From positions 2,295,001 through 2,359,000 of the forward strand of contig NC_084813.1 of assembly GCF_963583255.1 (NCBI RefSeq): DNA of 64,000 nucleotides. Direction: 5' to 3'. The notes beneath the pieces were generated by a model. It worked only from the letters and a program-made list of their open reading frames with translations. It was not told the DNA's origin and ran no database searches. Both the position numbers and the translations under genes were made by a program. Positions 35,315 through 46,340 of this stretch are shown here, piece after piece. This stretch comes from Pyrus communis (lineage: Eukaryota; Streptophyta; Magnoliopsida; Rosales; Rosaceae). How positions within the stretch are numbered: position 1 is the first letter of the stretch; every line of letters begins with the position of its first letter.

Positions 35315-36312
35315 TGTTTGGACCTAAAATTATTGGGTTAGGCCGAGTATGGAATTGTTCTCAGCCTAGAAGCTCTACTTGAGGATTTCTACAAACCAGC
35401 CGGTTCATGGGCTGTCTAGCTAAAATAGGCCAAGCCCTGTTTTGAAAAGAATATTCCAGATGAATAGGAAGTAGGTGGGCCCTATTGCGAAGCGAATGAA
35501 TGAAGTGGTTAAGTCCTGATGCAGTAAGGATCGGCTAGATAAGGATACCAGAAAATGGAAGTGAATGTGGCCTAATAAGAGGTTGAATTCAAAATCCTAA
35601 TAGAAGTGGGATTGGCCGAGATAAGATGGATTGGGGTAAGGAGTCCTAGTTTGAGTATGGTTAGGATTTGTTCTTGCTGCTATAAATAGAGAATGGAGTG
35701 TGCAATGCAGGCCCCTTCAATTTAACACATAGCTGCCCTACGCAAACCTCTCAAACATCATGAGATTTTTTATTTTCTTTTTTCGCCAACACATCTTCAG
35801 TTTGGATAAACAGCATTGTGAAGGCAACCGGTGAACATCTTCAGTTTGGATAAACAGCGCTGTTGCTGTAGAATCAACCGACCAAGGAGCACCTTTAGTT
35901 TGGATAAACAGTACTTCGTCGAGGCCGATTGGTTATCTATCCAAGTCTTGGTCGAGAAGGATTTTCGAATCCTTATTGGCAGAGGTCATCTTATTAGCCT
36001 TCTCAGCGAAGTGAGGTGTTACCAGGCTACTACATTCGGCTCCATGAGAGTCAAATTTTGATATTGAACTTCGCAGAACTAGCAGCCTTGTCTTCAGGCT
36101 CTAGAACCCGAAGGCCGAGACGTGTTCCTTCCTCGGCCGCAGTCGTAAGATCAAGAAGTCAGCAACGCGCTCAACGCAACACCAACAAATTTTACTCCTT
36201 GGCCGAGCTCGACTGACGAGTTGGCATGCCCCTTATCAACCGAAAGACGTAGTTAGCTTATTAGTTACTCGGCCTGCGCGCCACGTAGACTTTGTAATTT
36301 TTAGGGTCAACA
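35315..36312 (+). repeat. 3' LTR of Tat-B
   Basis: It starts TGTTTGGACC and ends GGGTCAACA (998 bp), and is homologous to 58559-59688 in the opposite orientation. The TATA box is ctataaatag at about 35680-35689. The 35790-35935 stretch has three copies of a subrepeat with the core cagtttggataaacag. The base 3' of the LTR begins gtact; the partner duplication is lost. Confidence 0.88.
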
Positions 36313-36876
36313 GTACTAAATAAAGAATTGCATAATGTACCAAAAGCAATATTTTATAACGTACCAAAATACTAATATGTACCCAAATTAAATTTATATA
36401 ACGTACCAATAACTTACCAAATGATTGGTAAGTTATATTTAATATATCAGTTTGGTACGTTATATTTAATATATGTGCATGTTATATTTCATAATTGTAT
36501 GTTAATAGGATGTTTATGTGTTTTTTGAATTTTAAAACAGCAAATTATTTGAATAAGAAGAATTCAATTTGAATGAATTATGACAAGCTAAGTTAGGATG
36601 TTTGTGGTGATTTTAGAATATTCGTGATATTATTTTCTGAACTAGTTGGTTAATTAAATGCAATAAAAATCATAATTTTTAATTAAAAATTAGTAGAAGA
36701 ATGTTTGATCAAAAGTTTGAAAGTTATAGATGTTTGATTAAAAAAATTCAAATTTGAGGCATCTATATCAAAATGCCCCTAGTTTAAAGCTAAATACTAG
36801 TATATAACTAATACCATATCAAAATTACATTGAAGTCATCAATTCAGAAATCATACATAAACAATCAATAATAATA
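36313..36876. other. AT-rich flank of Tat-B, no gene
   Basis: gtacc-rich, AT-rich sequence resembling the interior of MULE-type elements. It contains a perfect 12-bp hairpin with a 4-base loop at 36409-36436 (ataacttaccaa / ttggtaagttat). Confidence 0.6.
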
Positions 36877-37094
36877 CAGGGGTGGGCATAAAAACCGTCA
36901 AATCGGAAAATCGAATTGAAGTGTGATTAAAAAACTATAAAGAACTACGTTGACAAAAAAAGTCAAAACCAGAACAAAAATCAAACTGAACTATTTCAAA
37001 CTGGTTTCGGTTTAGAAATATTAAGAACCAGAGAAACTAAACTGAACCCCTTTAACATAAATTATTGTTTTATTAATATTTTTATATAAATAAG

Positions 37095-37954
37095 TAGGGG
37101 TGGGCGCGGTGTGGTTTCGAGTGAAACCACAACGAAAATCGAAACATTTTGCGGTGCGATTCGGTGCGGTTTCAAACGGTTTCAGTTCGGTTTTTGTTTT
37201 TGTGTTTTTTTTTTTTTTTTGTTTTTTTTCTCCTTGGATTTTTGGTTCTTCTGGTTTTGGTCCTAGAAGGAAGGGAAAATGTTGAGTGCGTTTTTTCTCC
37301 AGTCACGGTAGCAACCATATTCCAAAATTGGTAGCTAAAGGGGAGCTTGCTTTTTTAGGTTTGTGCTGGTTGTTTAGGACGAGCCCAAGGTCTTAAGCTA
37401 AATGGGGGCTTGCTTTTACAGGTGAGCTTGCTACGCTAGTCAAGGTCTTATGCTGTTAGAGCGGAACTGAGAGAATTGATTGCTCTTCTTGTATACTTTG
37501 ATAATTAGGAGTACTATTGATTAGATTTTCAATTAGAACCGCATTTTCCTTTTCTCGTTCTTGGTTATTTATCTACTGCATTTCTCTTCTTTTCCCATTT
37601 TGATCCAGTGTGGGCAAGGGAATACAATAGATCAGCTAAGACCAAGTTATGTGAAATCATTGTCCGAAACTAAAGTGAAAAACATTGCTGCCGGACTATG
37701 GCATACACTGTGTAGTTGAGTCTATACTATAAATGTATGGACTCTAATAAAGAACCAATTAAAACATGACATTTAATATACGGTGCGGTTTCAGTTTCGA
37801 TTTGATTTTGAAAACCCAAAACTGAAACCAAACCGTTTTCCTAACTGTGGTTTGGTTTCGAAACCGCAACCATTTCAAAACCGCAAACCGTTCGGTTCGG
37901 TTCGATTTGATTCGTGTTTCGGTTTTGGTTTTTGGTTCCAAGTGCCCACCCCTA
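37095..37954. mobile_element. Non-autonomous hAT element with a captured exon
   Basis: The ends are TAGGGGTGGGCGCGG and, at the right, GTGCCCACCCCTA, an inverted pair. A perfect 8-bp duplication TAAATAAG flanks it (37087-37094 and 37955-37962). The subterminal regions are rich in ggttcggtttcg-like repeats, as usual for this family. The central 500 bases are different in character and hold an intron/exon-like segment with an RCC1-type peptide. No transposase is encoded. Confidence 0.9.
37609..37713 (+). pseudogene. Captured RCC1-like exon fragment
   Basis: The reading tgt-ggg-caa-ggg encodes a 35-residue peptide CGQGNTIDQL then RPSYVKSLSETKVKNIAAGL and WHTLC. The pattern GQGN...LG-like, VK...I.AG..HT matches one blade of an RCC1 repeat (regulator of chromosome condensation / UVR8-like family). 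It is directly preceded by a polypyrimidine stretch ending in an AG acceptor (tttgatccag), so an intron end was captured with it. It ends in a stop-containing sequence and is not a functional gene. Confidence 0.55.
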
Positions 37955-38131
37955 TAAATAAGACATTTTTCCAAGAAAGCCACGTGCATGAGCCCAATAT
38001 TTTTCTTCATTTTGCCCCCTCATTTTGTTATTTTATCACTTCTCTCTTCTACTTTATTTTTCTTCACTCTTTTGGTTAGAACTTTAAACCGACATGAACC
38101 AAACTGGAACCGTCATGAGCCAAACCGTACC

Positions 38132-38163
<32 letters not shown>

Positions 38164-38272
38164 AAACAAAACCATACGATTTTAGTAGTAAATTTAAGTG
38201 GAATTGCACCAAACTGAATCATTGAAAATTTTCGGTTCCGATTTCGATTTCCGAACCGGCCATGCCAACGCC

Positions 38273-40003
38273 TAATACAAGCATCTTCTTGTAAGGGTAC
38301 GGCATGCATGCAGACATCTATCTGTTCATGACTAGCATCTTACTAGCATATCTAACCCCTACTAGAAATATCGTATCACAGTGCAAATATCCTACTAGCA
38401 TATCTAGCCTCTACTCCACACATAATAGACCACATGATGAAAATAACTCACCAGAATAATTAAATCAACTATTTGGTCATCAAACCAATTCTATTTTAGC
38501 CTCATCCAGGAGTACTTCAAAACAGTAATTTCATAAAAAAACAGTTTAATATCAAACTTGAGTTTTGAAGGGATCCACTCACAAAATTTCTGAGCGTCTT
38601 TCTTCAATACCTGCCTTGCCCTTGTCCATGTTTTTTATACTTGCACCTGTAAAACATTACTTTAGTTCTAAGGTTCACTACTTCCTTTCACTTAAATGTG
38701 ATAAGCGACGCCAAATTTGTATAAACAGAGGACATCACGTGATTCGGGGATGTCGAATAACCTTTGGGTTAGGTCTCGAGTCCCCGCCCACGCAGCCACA
38801 AGCGTCATCATGCGCTACTATACAAACCGTCATGCGTTGCCATGCACCGCCGCAGTGACGTCATGCATCGTCACGCGCCAGTTGGTCACCGGTAGACTGC
38901 ATGTCGGTCGTACTCACTGCCGCAACCAGTGAGTAGACGGCGCAGTTACTGATCCGGAAGACACGCGCCGGTCATCGAAATCTAAGAAAGTTAACAAAAT
39001 ATACCTTCGCCTTTAGAGATTTTGTTAGCTCTAACGGAATCCCCTGCTGCCACCGTGCTCGTCGTCGGATCTGCAGAAAAATCCATAAACCGGTCAGAGC
39101 GCTCAAGCACGCATTTCACATATTTTCAACCAATTTTCCACCAAAATTTCACAACGACTTCAGAAAACTAACCACGGTTCAAATTTGAGCGAAGGGAGAT
39201 CCAATCCACCTCGGATTTGACGGAGTTTGACCAGAGAACACCACCGGCTTCTCGAGACCGAACACAGAGAAAGCAGAGGCAGAGGTTAGAAACTAAAATT
39301 TCACATGCAAGCAAGCAAGGAATACCGGAATTGGTTCGAGTCGGCCTCGAACACGGGTTAAAACATAAAAACCTCGATTTCTAACTCAAAATTCATCTAC
39401 AGAGTTAGAAAAGGTTGTCTGTAGATCGTTGGAATGAAATCCAAGCTCGATCAATGGTCGAATTATCGACTTCTAACTAGAAACTCGCTAGAGAGCTCAA
39501 AGCTTCGATGTCAAATTCCTCCCTGTCGCCAAAACATGCATGCAAATCGATCAATCCACTCCTTAAGCCATGGTGATTCAGAATTTGATGGTTTTGAGTC
39601 GAGATTAATTTGGACGGAATCTGGGAGATGGTGAGGGTTGTTTCTCAATGGAGTTAGAGAGGGTGTGAGAGACTAAGAGTGAGAGAGGGAGAGTCTGATT
39701 CAAAAACGAAGGAGAGAGTGGCACCAATATTTGGCTATGTCCCACTCAAATTTTTCCCTTCTGAAATTACTAAAATGTTATCCATCATTCAAAAATTCTA
39801 ACTCAAATAACTCCAAATTCGATTCCACCTGCGCTTACGCACTCGTGAGTACAAAACTATTTTAATAAATAGGAACATATGAGGAATTAGAGTTTAACTA
39901 ACTCAGAGGTCCATAATTATTCAAGACTCCTAGTTAGGGAAATTTTGGTCATTTCACAATTCTCGAAAATAAAGCACAATACTCTAAGGTTTGGATTGTA
40001 ACA
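38273..40003 (-). mobile_element. LTR-like remnant (gypsy, possibly chromovirus)
   Basis: The right edge, on the minus strand, begins TGTTACAATCC, a typical LTR start. The minus-strand sequence has a leader-like stretch rich in ctctctc and a possible splice acceptor (tttctgcag). The left part has repeats of gctagatatgctagtagg type. No pol fragment accompanies it and no second LTR was found. I recall similar sequence in Rosaceae gypsy LTRs. The hAT pair at 36878-38272 may be inserted in it. Confidence 0.4.
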
Positions 40004-40973
40004 GTTTTTTAAGAATACTTCCGATTTCCATACATATTTTAATTATTCGTTAAATAGCACGTTTTTAAAAGTCCAATGTACAATACACGTTAATTTTAGA
40101 CATGTATATACTTACTTTTCACGTTTAAACATGCACGTACGTACTTTTCATGTTTAATGCATGTAATTGTTACAGAATTTTCAAGAATACAGATAAGGTT
40201 CACGTATTCAACACGTATTTTTAACATATATTTGATGAATTAATTAGTTTAAACCCATTTTGTTACAAATCACCCAAAAATTTGAGATTGTGTGGTTTCA
40301 AAAATTAGGATCCCCTTCTTGAACACTTTGAATCCATTTCCATATGAAATTTTGGAACAAAGGTGAAAGTTTTGAAATAGGACTCTCCTTTTTTTTTTAT
40401 ATGTGATAATGAAAGGAAGGGGATGCAGAGGAGAGAGACTATAGGAGAAGAAGATGGAAGGTTTCATGCGAGAATTTTGTTTTATTTTAATCACTTTGTC
40501 GAACTATTGTGTTCGATGTAACAAGAATTATTTAAGCTGATAGTATAATCTACCATTAAATTAATCTGAGAGCTCATATGGAAAAGAACCTCACATCCTT
40601 AGAATGAAGACCTTAAGAGAGCAATTATGCCTAAGGTAGAAGGTTTAACTTGATTATATTAAATGAGCACAAACTTTTTAGGTTTTTAAGAAGGGAATTT
40701 CGAAGAAAAAAAGGGAAAACATAAGGGTATTGATAAATTATTAATTAACTCCAAAAAGATAGTTATAGTACACTTTCAAAAACATTACAAAATGAGATTT
40801 ATTGATAAAGTATTAATTAATTCCAAAAAGATAGTTATAGTACACTTTCAAAAACATTACAAAACGTGGAAATCACAAAAGCTAAATGTTTCAAAAACAT
40901 TACAAAATGTGGAAATCACAAAAACTAAAGGCAGCCCATGATAAGCAAACATACTATAAAGACCACCCTCAAC
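40004..40973. other. 3' flank of SFBB, no gene
   Basis: AT-rich DNA downstream of the F-box gene. It holds two tandem duplications: a 72-bp unit (starts 40730 and 40802) and an overlapping 43-bp unit (starts 40846 and 40889, core tttcaaaaacattacaaaa). These may lie in the 3' untranslated region of SFBB. Confidence 0.7.
40730..40930. repeat. Two overlapping tandem duplications next to the SFBB stop codon
   Basis: The unit attaattaactccaaaaaga occurs twice at a spacing of 72 bp, and tttcaaaaacattacaaaa occurs three times overall, the last two 43 bp apart. They end within about 45 bases of the stop codon. Confidence 0.85.
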
Positions 40974-42158
40974 TCACTTGATTGGAACAATACTTTCCAC
41001 ATAACTAAGAGCTTCAAAATCAATAACCTCATTGATAATAGGAGAAATATGAAGATACTTAAGATTTCCAATACTAGAATTATAAAAGACGGCTCTTCTA
41101 TCGGAGGCAAGCATAAGAAGCTCATCATGTTTCCAAAGTGCCAATGGATACTCAATGCCTTTAAACGGTCCAACGGTTAAGAGTTTTGTCCATGAACTCT
41201 TAATTCCGTCATAGTCGTCCATTACCCATATTTCAAATAATTTAGAATCCTCACTTGGATCATAATGAAAGCAATAAGAAGTGATGGATTCATTATACAG
41301 AAAAAGATCATAAAACTTAAAACTGGATTCTCTCCTAGAAGGCAATTGTATTCTATGAAATGTCTGATCACCTAAATCAAATGAAAGTATGTATTCCTCA
41401 CCATCGCTTGCAAACCAATAACAAAATCCCTTCAAGTACACTGAACAAGAACTGGGATAGGTTTTAGTTGATATATCAATCTTGATCTCCTTCCAAGAGT
41501 AAGCAGCTATGGTGTATACCTCAGCTGTGGGAGGAAGAGGAATACTATGATAATATGTTCGCTCATCATCTAAATACTCACAATTTTCTATAATTTGCAC
41601 AACCTTGTATTCTTTAGCTTTGCAATCATAACCAAATCCCAATCCTCTAAAGATCGTCTCCAAGTGGAATTTTTCCTTGGGAAGGGGTACAAGAAGGCAT
41701 GAATCGGGAAGTTGCCTGAATTCCCCGGTTCCAGGATTGCATAAAATAATAACAGTTTTCCCTGCTATTACACAGACAATCCCATTGCAATAGCCGTGAA
41801 TTTGTACAGGATGATGATCATCCAATGGAAATGGTATATTTAGGTCCTCAACATCATAATGATGGTTGTGCTCATCACTATCAATGGAAAGATAAATCAT
41901 GGACCATAAAATTTCATATTTCCAACTTCTGTCAGGGAAAACCGGCATTTGAGAACGGTTAAGAAGGATACAAGTGGAGGATGAGAGTTTGTTGTCGATG
42001 GAATTGCTGAGGTGTTTGGCAACAAAGCTTGAACTATTGATGAGAGTGCACCAAGACTTGCGTGTGCATTTGAATCGCATCAGAGACTTGGGGAGCAACC
42101 TAGACAAGATTTCCACCAACTTATCTTCAAGAGTTTCACTTTCACGTATTTGGGACAT
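40974..42158 (-). CDS. SFBB: S-locus F-box brother (SFBB) protein
   Basis: An intact single-exon gene of 394 residues. SFBB proteins are the pollen-expressed F-box subunits of SCF ubiquitin ligases that, in Maleae, recognise non-self S-RNases in pollen tubes. The F-box spans residues about 8-48 (TLEDKLVEILSRLLPKSLMR, then FKCTRKSWCTLINSSSFVAK). The C-terminal two thirds carry the F-box-associated region, with family hallmarks CILLNRSQ, LSIDSDEHN, HGYCNGIVCV, LGFGYDCKAKEYKVVQIIEN, VYLKGFCYWFASDGEEYILS, WVMDDYDGIKSSWTKLLTVG and NLKYLHISPIIN. The start is placed at MSQIRESE (42158), the usual SFBB N-terminus; an in-frame ATG at 42212 would add 18 unlikely residues. Length matches the family (about 390-396). 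One residue in the F-box, RLLPKS, is usually RLPPKS. Which allele or SFBB type this is cannot be decided by eye. Confidence 0.95.
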   Translation of the reverse strand: MSQIRESETLEDKLVEILSRLLPKSLMRFKCTRKSWCTLINSSSFVAKHLSNSIDNKLSSSTCILLNRSQMPVFPDRSWKYEILWSMIYLSIDSDEHNHHYDVEDLNIPFPLDDHHPVQIHGYCNGIVCVIAGKTVIILCNPGTGEFRQLPDSCLLVPLPKEKFHLETIFRGLGFGYDCKAKEYKVVQIIENCEYLDDERTYYHSIPLPPTAEVYTIAAYSWKEIKIDISTKTYPSSCSVYLKGFCYWFASDGEEYILSFDLGDQTFHRIQLPSRRESSFKFYDLFLYNESITSYCFHYDPSEDSKLFEIWVMDDYDGIKSSWTKLLTVGPFKGIEYPLALWKHDELLMLASDRRAVFYNSSIGNLKYLHISPIINEVIDFEALSYVESIVPIK

Positions 42159-42330
42159 TTCGAGTTTTGTTCCACAGGAATTATTTACATGTATATATAC
42201 ACAGGAATGCACACGACTAGTTTGAGAGACAAATTAAATCAAACTCGAGGTTCCATTACTAAACATATTTACCACACAAGATGCCAAAATCCAACAGTAT
42301 TAAATAAAATTGGACTTCCACAACCACAAC

Positions 42331-42342
42331 ATATATATATAG
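42331..42342 (-). promoter_or_regulatory. TATA-box candidate for SFBB
   Basis: The minus strand reads agctatatatatatg, about 175 bp before the chosen start codon. A second TA-rich motif (gtgtatatatac, near 42193-42204) is closer but would leave a leader of under 20 bases. Confidence 0.4.
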
Positions 42343-42800
42343 CTATCAAAGAAAACAAGGAGATCCAGTCAGTTTCGAGTTTTTCGGAGGATCATTCATT
42401 CAAATTTTAGTATTTTTAATAGTTTTATTGATACAAAACTAACCATTCAAATTTTACCTTTTAATTCGACACTAAGTTAACTAAGAATGGAAAATTATCA
42501 CATGATATTCATATATGAGCCAGTGTGTAACATCATATGATTTTAATTTAACTAACGAGGTTTAAGTAATTAAGCCAGTTTTTTTCATTAGAAATACAAT
42601 CACATAACCACTTTTCATCTAAGTTTAGCCAAATTTTTATCTACACTCCGTTAAAATTTTAAAATTTAAACCTTTCTATGTTCACCACGTTTCTTCCAAA
42701 AATACCCACAAAGACCAACGCCACATCCACAAACACCCTAACACAACCTCCCATGCACCCCTAATTTCTGAACTTCATTATAGACCAACATCTTTTTGTC

Positions 42801-42832
<32 letters not shown>

Positions 42833-43180
42833 CACGCCCTTTATGCAAAGGGATTTCCATTTTCTTTTCAAAAAATTGAGATTAGGTGTGGGACTGACTC
42901 TACATCGAACTTCAAAGATCAAACCGTCTATTTTGTAAGTCTTGATTCATATATCATCCTTGCAAAAACTCAATTCAATCTGAAATCATTTACCTATTTA
43001 ATTATCAAGATAAAATTTCATTGTTTCTTATATAACAAAATATTCGTTAATTTCTTTGAACCTAATTAGATGTCTTAAAAAGGGAATCTCATCCCTTAAA
43101 GATTTCCATATATATATATATATATAATTTTTAAGGAATGCGATTCCTATTTGTGTGTGTGTGTGTGTGTGTAAATATAT
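42343..43180. other. Upstream region of SFBB, no gene
   Basis: AT-rich DNA with (TA)n and (GT)n microsatellites (about 42801-42822, 43111-43126, 43153-43172). No coding feature is visible. Confidence 0.6.
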
Positions 43181-43189
43181 ATTCCATGC

Positions 43190-43845
43190 CACGTTACCAC
43201 CTCTCTAACTGCCTCAAAAGACAGTTGAAGGCCATCAACCATCAACCAGGAATTGCAATTATCACCAGCGCTAGAGGATCGATCTACTCGGGCACCAGCT
43301 CAGCAAGACAATTGAGGTTGCTTCTTCTTCATTGCCTATAAATAACGCCAAAGACCTTCAAGCTCAGGATATTCGTCAAATTCAATCTCTTTGGATTGTA
43401 CAAAACCTTTAAGTGATTCTTCAAGTAACCCAAAACTATTTTTCAACACAAAACCAATTGCTCTTCAGCAACCAGGTTTTCAGCTCATCAGCTACAAACA
43501 CTAGCCTTCATTCAAAGCAAAACCTTGCATGCGATCCCTAAGATCTAAAACTATTTTTGTTTTGCCACCACGTGGTATGATTTTTGGTTGAGGTACAATT
43601 CTAGCCACCCCCGAGAACCTCTATGAGGCAAATGTTTTATAACCAGTCTAGTCTGAAGACAACGATCTCAGTGGACTTCTCTAGTATTATCCTACCCTTC
43701 ATGGCTTGAATCTTGCAAGAGTTTTACCATACTTTCTATACATTTCCAGACATGTAGATTCGCTCATCTGCTTTGATTTTAGCTTAATGAACATTGTAAT
43801 GTTGACTCAATCATGAAATGATTACATACCCTTCCTCTTTGTAGG

Positions 43846-43876
<31 letters not shown>

Positions 43877-44640
43877 GGGAATCCTCTTTGTAGTTTCTAT
43901 TTTTCATTTATTTACTTTTGGGCATAACACAGAATCTCACACTAAATGTTAAGTCCTCATTCGCTCGAGGCACATAAAGAAACCTAGCTAAATCAGTGTC
44001 CCACTTGGTGCATAATTGTTTGGTCTAGAAGTCATTTTCACACCTCTGCACTCACTCACAAACAATTATTGTTTGTCGTCATCCTCCAAAAGTGGCATGC
44101 CTATTCTCTCTCTCGCCATCTCATGGCACCAAGACCGAAAGCAACACTTGCGGCAAATATGTGTTAACCACCGAGTGTCCGAGCTGTATTCGAGTTTTGG
44201 CATCAACATAGTTTTTTGACATGCCCAGTGGGATAGTGTGAAAATTTTGTATGTCTAAAGTTCCACACGTGTCTTTAGACGTTGGAAACGAAGTCTTAAA
44301 GGTAGACTGAGAATCGCCTCTTCTTCTTTTATTAAACTAAGTTTCTGAGCAATAGTTGTGGCAAGCAGAACCTCGGAAGAAAGAATGACTGATAATGGCT
44401 CCGTTCCTCAGTCCCCTTTTGAGAAGTCTCCTGGTTCTCAAGGAAATCAAGACCCAAATGATTTGCAAGCTACCATTTCTAGCATGCTTAAGGCCGTCGA
44501 TATCATGGCATTTGAGAATCGAAGGAGTATTAGCAAGATGTGTGCCGCTAACCACGAGCTTCAACAGAAACTGGCCATGGCATTGCCGTTAAGACAGGCC
44601 AGACCAGCCGCGACAACCAATTAGGGCTTAGGGTTCATTG
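43190..44640 (+). mobile_element. 5' fragment of a Tat-like gypsy element (LTR, PBS region, short gag frame)
   Basis: The left part looks like the promoter-to-U5 half of an LTR (TATA at gcctataaataac, about 43336-43348). At about 44213-44233 the sequence ttttttgacatgcccagtgg is a form I associate with the PBS of Rosaceae gypsy elements. A short frame (44358-44624, 88 residues, starting MASRTSEERM) has a helical LQATISSMLKAVDIMAFENR segment and then a stop. The downstream partner may be the gag remnant at 54600-55160, with the Copia nest inserted between them. Confidence 0.4.
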
Positions 44641-44774
44641 AATTGTCATTGTCTGAGAAACTTATCGAGTACTTCTAGTCCTGCCGAATGGATAAGATCG
44701 TTCCTTTCTTGATTAAAATTATTTATTTGTACTGCCGTTTATGGGAGGTAGCTACTCTTTGTTTGAGATAGTTA

Positions 44775-45165
44775 TGTTGGCCTTTTCAGAGATCGACTCA
44801 ACCAAACCATAGACTACATGCATGACTAAGATGACAATATATCATCAAACTAAACCATAGAAAACAATTATGCAGAAACTTTGAGCCTAACCTTCACAGA
44901 CATTGAGTTTCTATAGTCAGTTAGTCTCCCCTAGTACTCACAGAAAGGTTTCCAAGTTCTCAATGGGGGAAGCATACAAACTAGAAAACGACACAGCACC
45001 GAGAAGAATGACCAATCCTATATTTATATCATGATAACTGCTTCCGCCTATTAAGGAAGTGGTTGTCAGCTTCCGCCTATTAAGGAAGTGGTTGTCATCA
45101 GTTATTGTTCAAACCATAACTGTCCTATCTCAAAGTTAATTTAAATCATTAGTTTCCCTCCAACA
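44775..45165 (-). repeat. LTR with TGTTGG/CCAACA ends, probably 3' LTR of Copia-1
   Basis: The 391-bp block starts TGTTGGCCTT and ends TCCAACA, a 6-bp inverted terminus. It contains a 28-bp direct duplication (cttccgcctattaaggaagt type, near 45042-45098) and a TATA-like tataaata in minus orientation near 45019-45026. It lies just beyond the minus-strand Copia-1 pol fragment, in 3' LTR position. The flanking 5-mers (agtta and ttgtt) differ because the internal side is element sequence; no 5' LTR was found. Confidence 0.55.
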
Positions 45166-45229
45166 TTGTTTTTAATCCGGCTATAAAACCCCAATTAAGT
45201 CTAACTTTAATACAGCTCATTTTACTATA

Positions 45230-45923
45230 TTATTGCCTCCTTTGGTGTTTGATAAAAACAAGTGTATCTTGAAAAATCATCAATAAAGAGTACAAAATAA
45301 GAATTTCCACATATTGTTCTTGTTGGAAATGGACCAAAAAAATCAGTGCGAATGATCTCTAAGAGATCACTGCTTCTTTTGGCATTGTTCTTGTCAACTG
45401 AATTAGTGGTATTGCCCTTGAAAAAGTCTATGAATTAGTTCATTTTTGTTGGGTTAACATTTGACAACACCATCCTTACCAAGTTTCATCATTCTATCTT
45501 CAGATATATGCCCTAGTCTTTTATGCCAAAGCATGGAAGATGTATCATCAGCGAGCATTTATTTTGAAGCAGAATGTACAACACTGAGACATTCTTGATA
45601 GCATGTGCATTCAATTTGCCAAAGATCATCGTTTGGAAATGCATAGCCAATAGAATTGTCAGACTGATCCTTAAGATAAAATTTTATTTGGTTGCCATCT
45701 CCATTGTAAGAGAAACCATTTTTAATAAATTGAGTCATAGAAAACAAAATCCTTCTTCTTGAAGGTACATAAAGAACATTGTTCAAAGTCAAATTGTAAC
45801 TAGATGACAATCTTAATTTAACAAGATCAACTGCTTCAACTAGAACTTTATTTCCATTTCCAACATAAACATTCTAGGACTTCTTACTTGTCTTTGAAAT
45901 CCCTTCAAAGAGTTTGTTATATG
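45230..45923 (-). pseudogene. pol: Copia-1 pol: protease/GAG-pre-integrase and integrase start
   Basis: Minus-strand reading gives ITNSLKGFQRQ, then SSSYNLTLNNVLYVPSRRRI (GAG-pre-integrase region), LLEIIRTDFFGPFPTRTICG and YFVLFIDDFSRYTCFYQTPK (integrase core start). Reverse transcriptase and RNase H are missing: sequence jumps from integrase to the LTR at 45165. Frameshifts and stops are present. The reading continues at 53507 after the hAT/Copia-2 insertion, where DS at the insertion edge would complete the usual DSG-type protease-end motif. Confidence 0.8.
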
Positions 45924-46193
45924 CAAGGTTCTAAAAGACACAAGGCACTAGTAGGGCGGTGGGTTGGGGCTTAGTGCCTAGACGGTTAGGCAGGGTCTAG
46001 ACAGGGACGTAGGCGGACTAGACAGATTTAAGTAAATCTATTATATTTCATGCAAATAAGTGTCTGTTTATACTTAAAATATATATAATTTCATCATAAA
46101 CAACAAATAGAATGACATATATATATATATATTATGAAGTATTAGAACATAATGAAAACATGGGGAATTAGCATATGTTGACTTTGTATTTTA
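45924..46193. mobile_element. hAT-type MITE, left part, interrupted by Copia-2
   Basis: The left terminus caaggttctaaaag pairs with the right terminus ttttagaacagta at 53494-53506. A perfect 8-bp duplication GTTATATG flanks the whole block (45916-45923 and 53507-53514), and the host Copia-1 reading is continuous when one copy is removed. The interior has gcctaggcgg-like G/C-rich words near the ends and AT-rich sequence centrally. The stretch from ttaggcaggg (45986) to about 46180 also occurs on the right of Copia-2, starting at 53057. Confidence 0.75.
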
Positions 46194-46194
46194 G

Positions 46195-46340
46195 GTAGGA
46201 TTCCTAATTGATATCAATTTCGTGTAATCTCCTGTAATCTCGTGTAATTAGTTTTCTTCCTATTACATTAGGGTTGTACACCTTGTATAAATACCTCTTA
46301 TTGAGAAGAATAAAATTATCATTCAAAGCATTATCTTCTT
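46195..46340 (+). repeat. 5' LTR of Copia-2
   Basis: A short LTR of about 146 bp beginning gtaggattcctaattgatat. The terminal TG is mutated. The TATA box is cttgtataaatacc near 46283-46294. Confidence 0.75.

Larger units (their letters stand above)
32720..36312 (+). mobile_element. Tat-B: 3' part of a Ty3/gypsy element
   Basis: The element is plus-oriented. It ends in a 3' LTR (35315-36312) preceded by the purine tract gcgaaggggcaa. The antisense plant-mobile-domain gene lies just upstream. The remaining exon sequence extends to 30581, left of the solo LTR, and then stops at the LTR-like block. The pol and gag expected further left are not present, so only the 3' third of the element survives. 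Confidence 0.75.
36878..38272. mobile_element. Degenerate hAT-type element hosting a second one
   Basis: The left end reads caggggtgggcat, a common plant hAT terminus. The right end, reverse-complemented, reads ggcgttggcatggccggttc. The flanks share taatac (6 of 8 bases), consistent with an aged 8-bp duplication. Inside is the complete hAT element at 37095-37954. The remaining sequence is aaccgaac-type simple sequence without coding potential. Confidence 0.5.

Noticed and set aside
36409..36436. Perfect 12-bp hairpin as a possible terminator or microRNA stem
   Set aside because: Too short for a plant microRNA precursor, and AT-rich repeats nearby explain it as a chance or transposon-derived palindrome.
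42159..42212. Extra 18 residues at the SFBB N-terminus
   Set aside because: SFBB proteins normally begin MSQ-; the upstream extension has no similarity to the family.
42783..42803. 21-bp string tagacaaaaagatgttggtc in inverted orientation to 1645-1665
   Set aside because: The match does not extend meaningfully beyond 26 bases, so it is probably a small fragment of a common repeat, not a paired structure.
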